Source: Sacculina carcini (lineage: Eukaryota; Arthropoda; Thecostraca; Sacculinidae). From it: 64,000 nt of DNA. The notes beneath the pieces were generated by a model, which saw only the letters and a program-made list of their open reading frames with translations, was not told the origin of the DNA and did not search any database. Every line of letters begins with the position of its first letter. Position 1 is the stretch's first letter. The position numbers and the translations under genes were made by a program. The DNA lies in contig OU696571.1 of assembly GCA_916048095.2 (NCBI GenBank), forward strand, positions 4,913,501 to 4,977,500. The letters run 5' to 3'. Positions 62,500 through 64,000 of this stretch are shown piece after piece.

Positions 62500-64000
62500 A
62501 CGCACGCACCAATGGACAAACCGACTCTCTCTTACGCACGCACAGACACACCCAGTAGAACCATAAGGTGGTGCCCATGATTGTTCTGGAACACAAAAAC
62601 CTCTCGACCGGTTTCTCTGACAAATGTCGCATGACCACACACATTCCTCCATTGCTTGATACAGATCAGGTCACCACACCAACGACCTCGCCAGTGACTT
62701 CATGGTCACCACCCGGAGATGGCCGTTGTGAAAAAGGTTGGGCACCAGTTTACGTCCTCGCTTAGGTATCACCAGGCGACAACCCCACAGAAGGCGCCCA
62801 TGATCGACAGACAGCTTGTCTCTTCTGGCGTAGAACAACTGCGATTCACCACGAAGTCTCTCCGGCCATTCATGAAACGTATAGCGGACCACTGTGACCA
62901 TCACTGGATTCTTCCGCATCCATGTGCACATATCGCGCGATCGCACCAGCCTGATGTCCACTTCTGAAAACAGATGCAGATTACATGGTTGTGGCACTTC
63001 TCTCGGCGACTACGGCAATGGAAGTCTCAACAAGGCATCACAGTGACCATTTCTTTAGCCGAAAATGTACTTCAACTCGAACGAGTGCGCAAAAATGGTC
63101 AGTCGCTACCTCAAAACTCTTGGTGGCACCGCATCTGGCAGAGGCTTCTAACTTGACAACAAAGTCAACAAAGGCCGGTGGTCTCTTGTCACGATGAATG
63201 ATATTTCGCGCACGAACTGATACGACTTCGTCAACGCAAATACCACGCCGGGGTTCCTCTTTCCAGCCGGTTATAGTTCCATATATAGTTCCGCTCGGCT
63301 GCCGATAACAACACCAGCTGCTCTCTGTCTTCCGTTATAACCGACATCACTGCTATAACTCCGACTGGTGAAACATCAGCGGCCTCCACCACAGAAAGAG
63401 TGCCGTCGAAATAGGCCAGACACGTCGCTGAACAAAACAGTTCCTCAACATCCTCAAGCGCACGCATCTCTCGGTCTCCCCATCGCCACTTGACGTCCTT
63501 CTTTAGCAGCTGGTACATCGGTGCTGCAATATGTGCCAGCATTGAAAGAAATTCACTGTAGTCCTTAAGCAGGACAAGATAAGTCTTTCTGTCGAATTGC
63601 TGTCGCACATTAACACCGCAGCTCGCTGGACTGCCGCCACCTTCTATTCTAGCGGCTCCACACTTCTTGCACTCACACGATATCCCAAGTATGTGGCCGA
63701 CGCGACCGACCAGATACATTTGGCTGTGTTGACCATCAGACCCTCGCTGGCCAGCCTCAGCAGGACTTCTCGAAATTCGCTCGAGGTTCTCTGCCCGTCT
63801 TGCCTATCACACACACATCGTCCAAAACAAAGCAACACAGTTTATGTCACCAAAAATACTGTCCATATGTTTCTGAAAGATCAACGGTGCAGATGATATA
63901 TCAAACAGCCTCGTTGCCGCAAATAGACCACGGTGAGTGTTGACAATTGTATACTGCTGGCTTGTTTTGACCAGCGGCACCTGGAGATAGGCGTTCTTCA
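62500..64000 (-). pseudogene. Degenerate Ty3/gypsy pol (RT to integrase), runs off the window
   Basis: Read on the minus strand from 64000: RT palm KNAYLQVPLV, THRGLFAATRLFDISSAP, a VDD region destroyed by a stop near 63810, then RNase H connection (AYFDGTLSVVEAADVSP), a region matching gypsy 'DELSVDHGRLLWG' (62800-62850), the integrase zinc-finger His side, and finally CDICQRNR near 62610. At least three frame changes and stops. Its sequence differs from the intact element at 51202-55808 (different clade). Its antisense frames on the plus strand are not genes. Confidence 0.8.

Overview
This is a eukaryotic, almost certainly arthropod, window. The evidence is a Rebers-Riddiford (RR) chitin-binding cuticle-protein exon at 4168-4318, a multi-exon two-immunoglobulin-domain gene with phase-consistent GT-AG introns, and a dense load of metazoan transposons (Ty3/gypsy, Penelope, LINE, hAT, Tc1/mariner-pogo, piggyBac). 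The very high density of long (CA)n, (TA)n and other microsatellites resembles decapod crustacean genomes, but the sequence does not fix the species. I saw no bacterial operons, rRNA, tRNA or CRISPR arrays.

Layout. 1-3700: two copies of one Tc1/IS630-type transposase, a repeat with an expanded tgcgaaaat motif, and a pogo-like MITE. 3.7-9.3 kb: the cuticle exon, then two head-to-tail copies of an element that carries the 3' end of a ubiquitin-specific protease gene, then microsatellites. 9.3-28 kb: candidate host terminal exons (10974-11118, 13981-14432, 23933-24049, 25134-25434), two hAT elements, a three-LTR/two-body retrotransposon array (17353-22951) and a 1.2-kb 11-bp minisatellite. 28081-62268: the host Ig gene, with four recognised coding exons (28081-28183, 50479-50907, 59211-59340, 62049-62268) separated by introns of 22.3, 8.3 and 2.7 kb. 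Nearly every other element in the right half of the window lies inside these introns: a Penelope RT/GIY-YIG ORF, two foldback elements, a 1.55-kb tandem duplication, a 4.3-kb palindrome, a piggyBac pseudogene, two LINE pseudogenes, hAT elements, an intact recent Ty3/gypsy provirus and a small nonautonomous LTR element. 62.5-64 kb: a decayed gypsy element that runs off the window.

Host genes: all recognised host exons are on the plus strand. The Ig protein has a signal peptide and two Ig domains and looks like a secreted or cell-surface recognition protein related to the arthropod beat-type families. Two of the upstream terminal exons encode a similar transmembrane segment plus a short cytoplasmic tail in the same splice phase, so they may be alternative or paralogous last exons.

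Most notable mobile-element observations: (i) three tandem hairpins inside the small LTR element at 56374-56998, whose stem arms covary and whose mismatches become G:U pairs on the minus strand; (ii) a tandem LTR array encoding an intact 679-residue gag-RNase H-integrase protein with no reverse transcriptase, whose start codon lies inside the LTR; (iii) a gypsy element with apparently identical LTRs and an open 1401-codon gag-pol whose ATG straddles the LTR/primer-site junction; (iv) duplicated capture of a protease gene 3' end.
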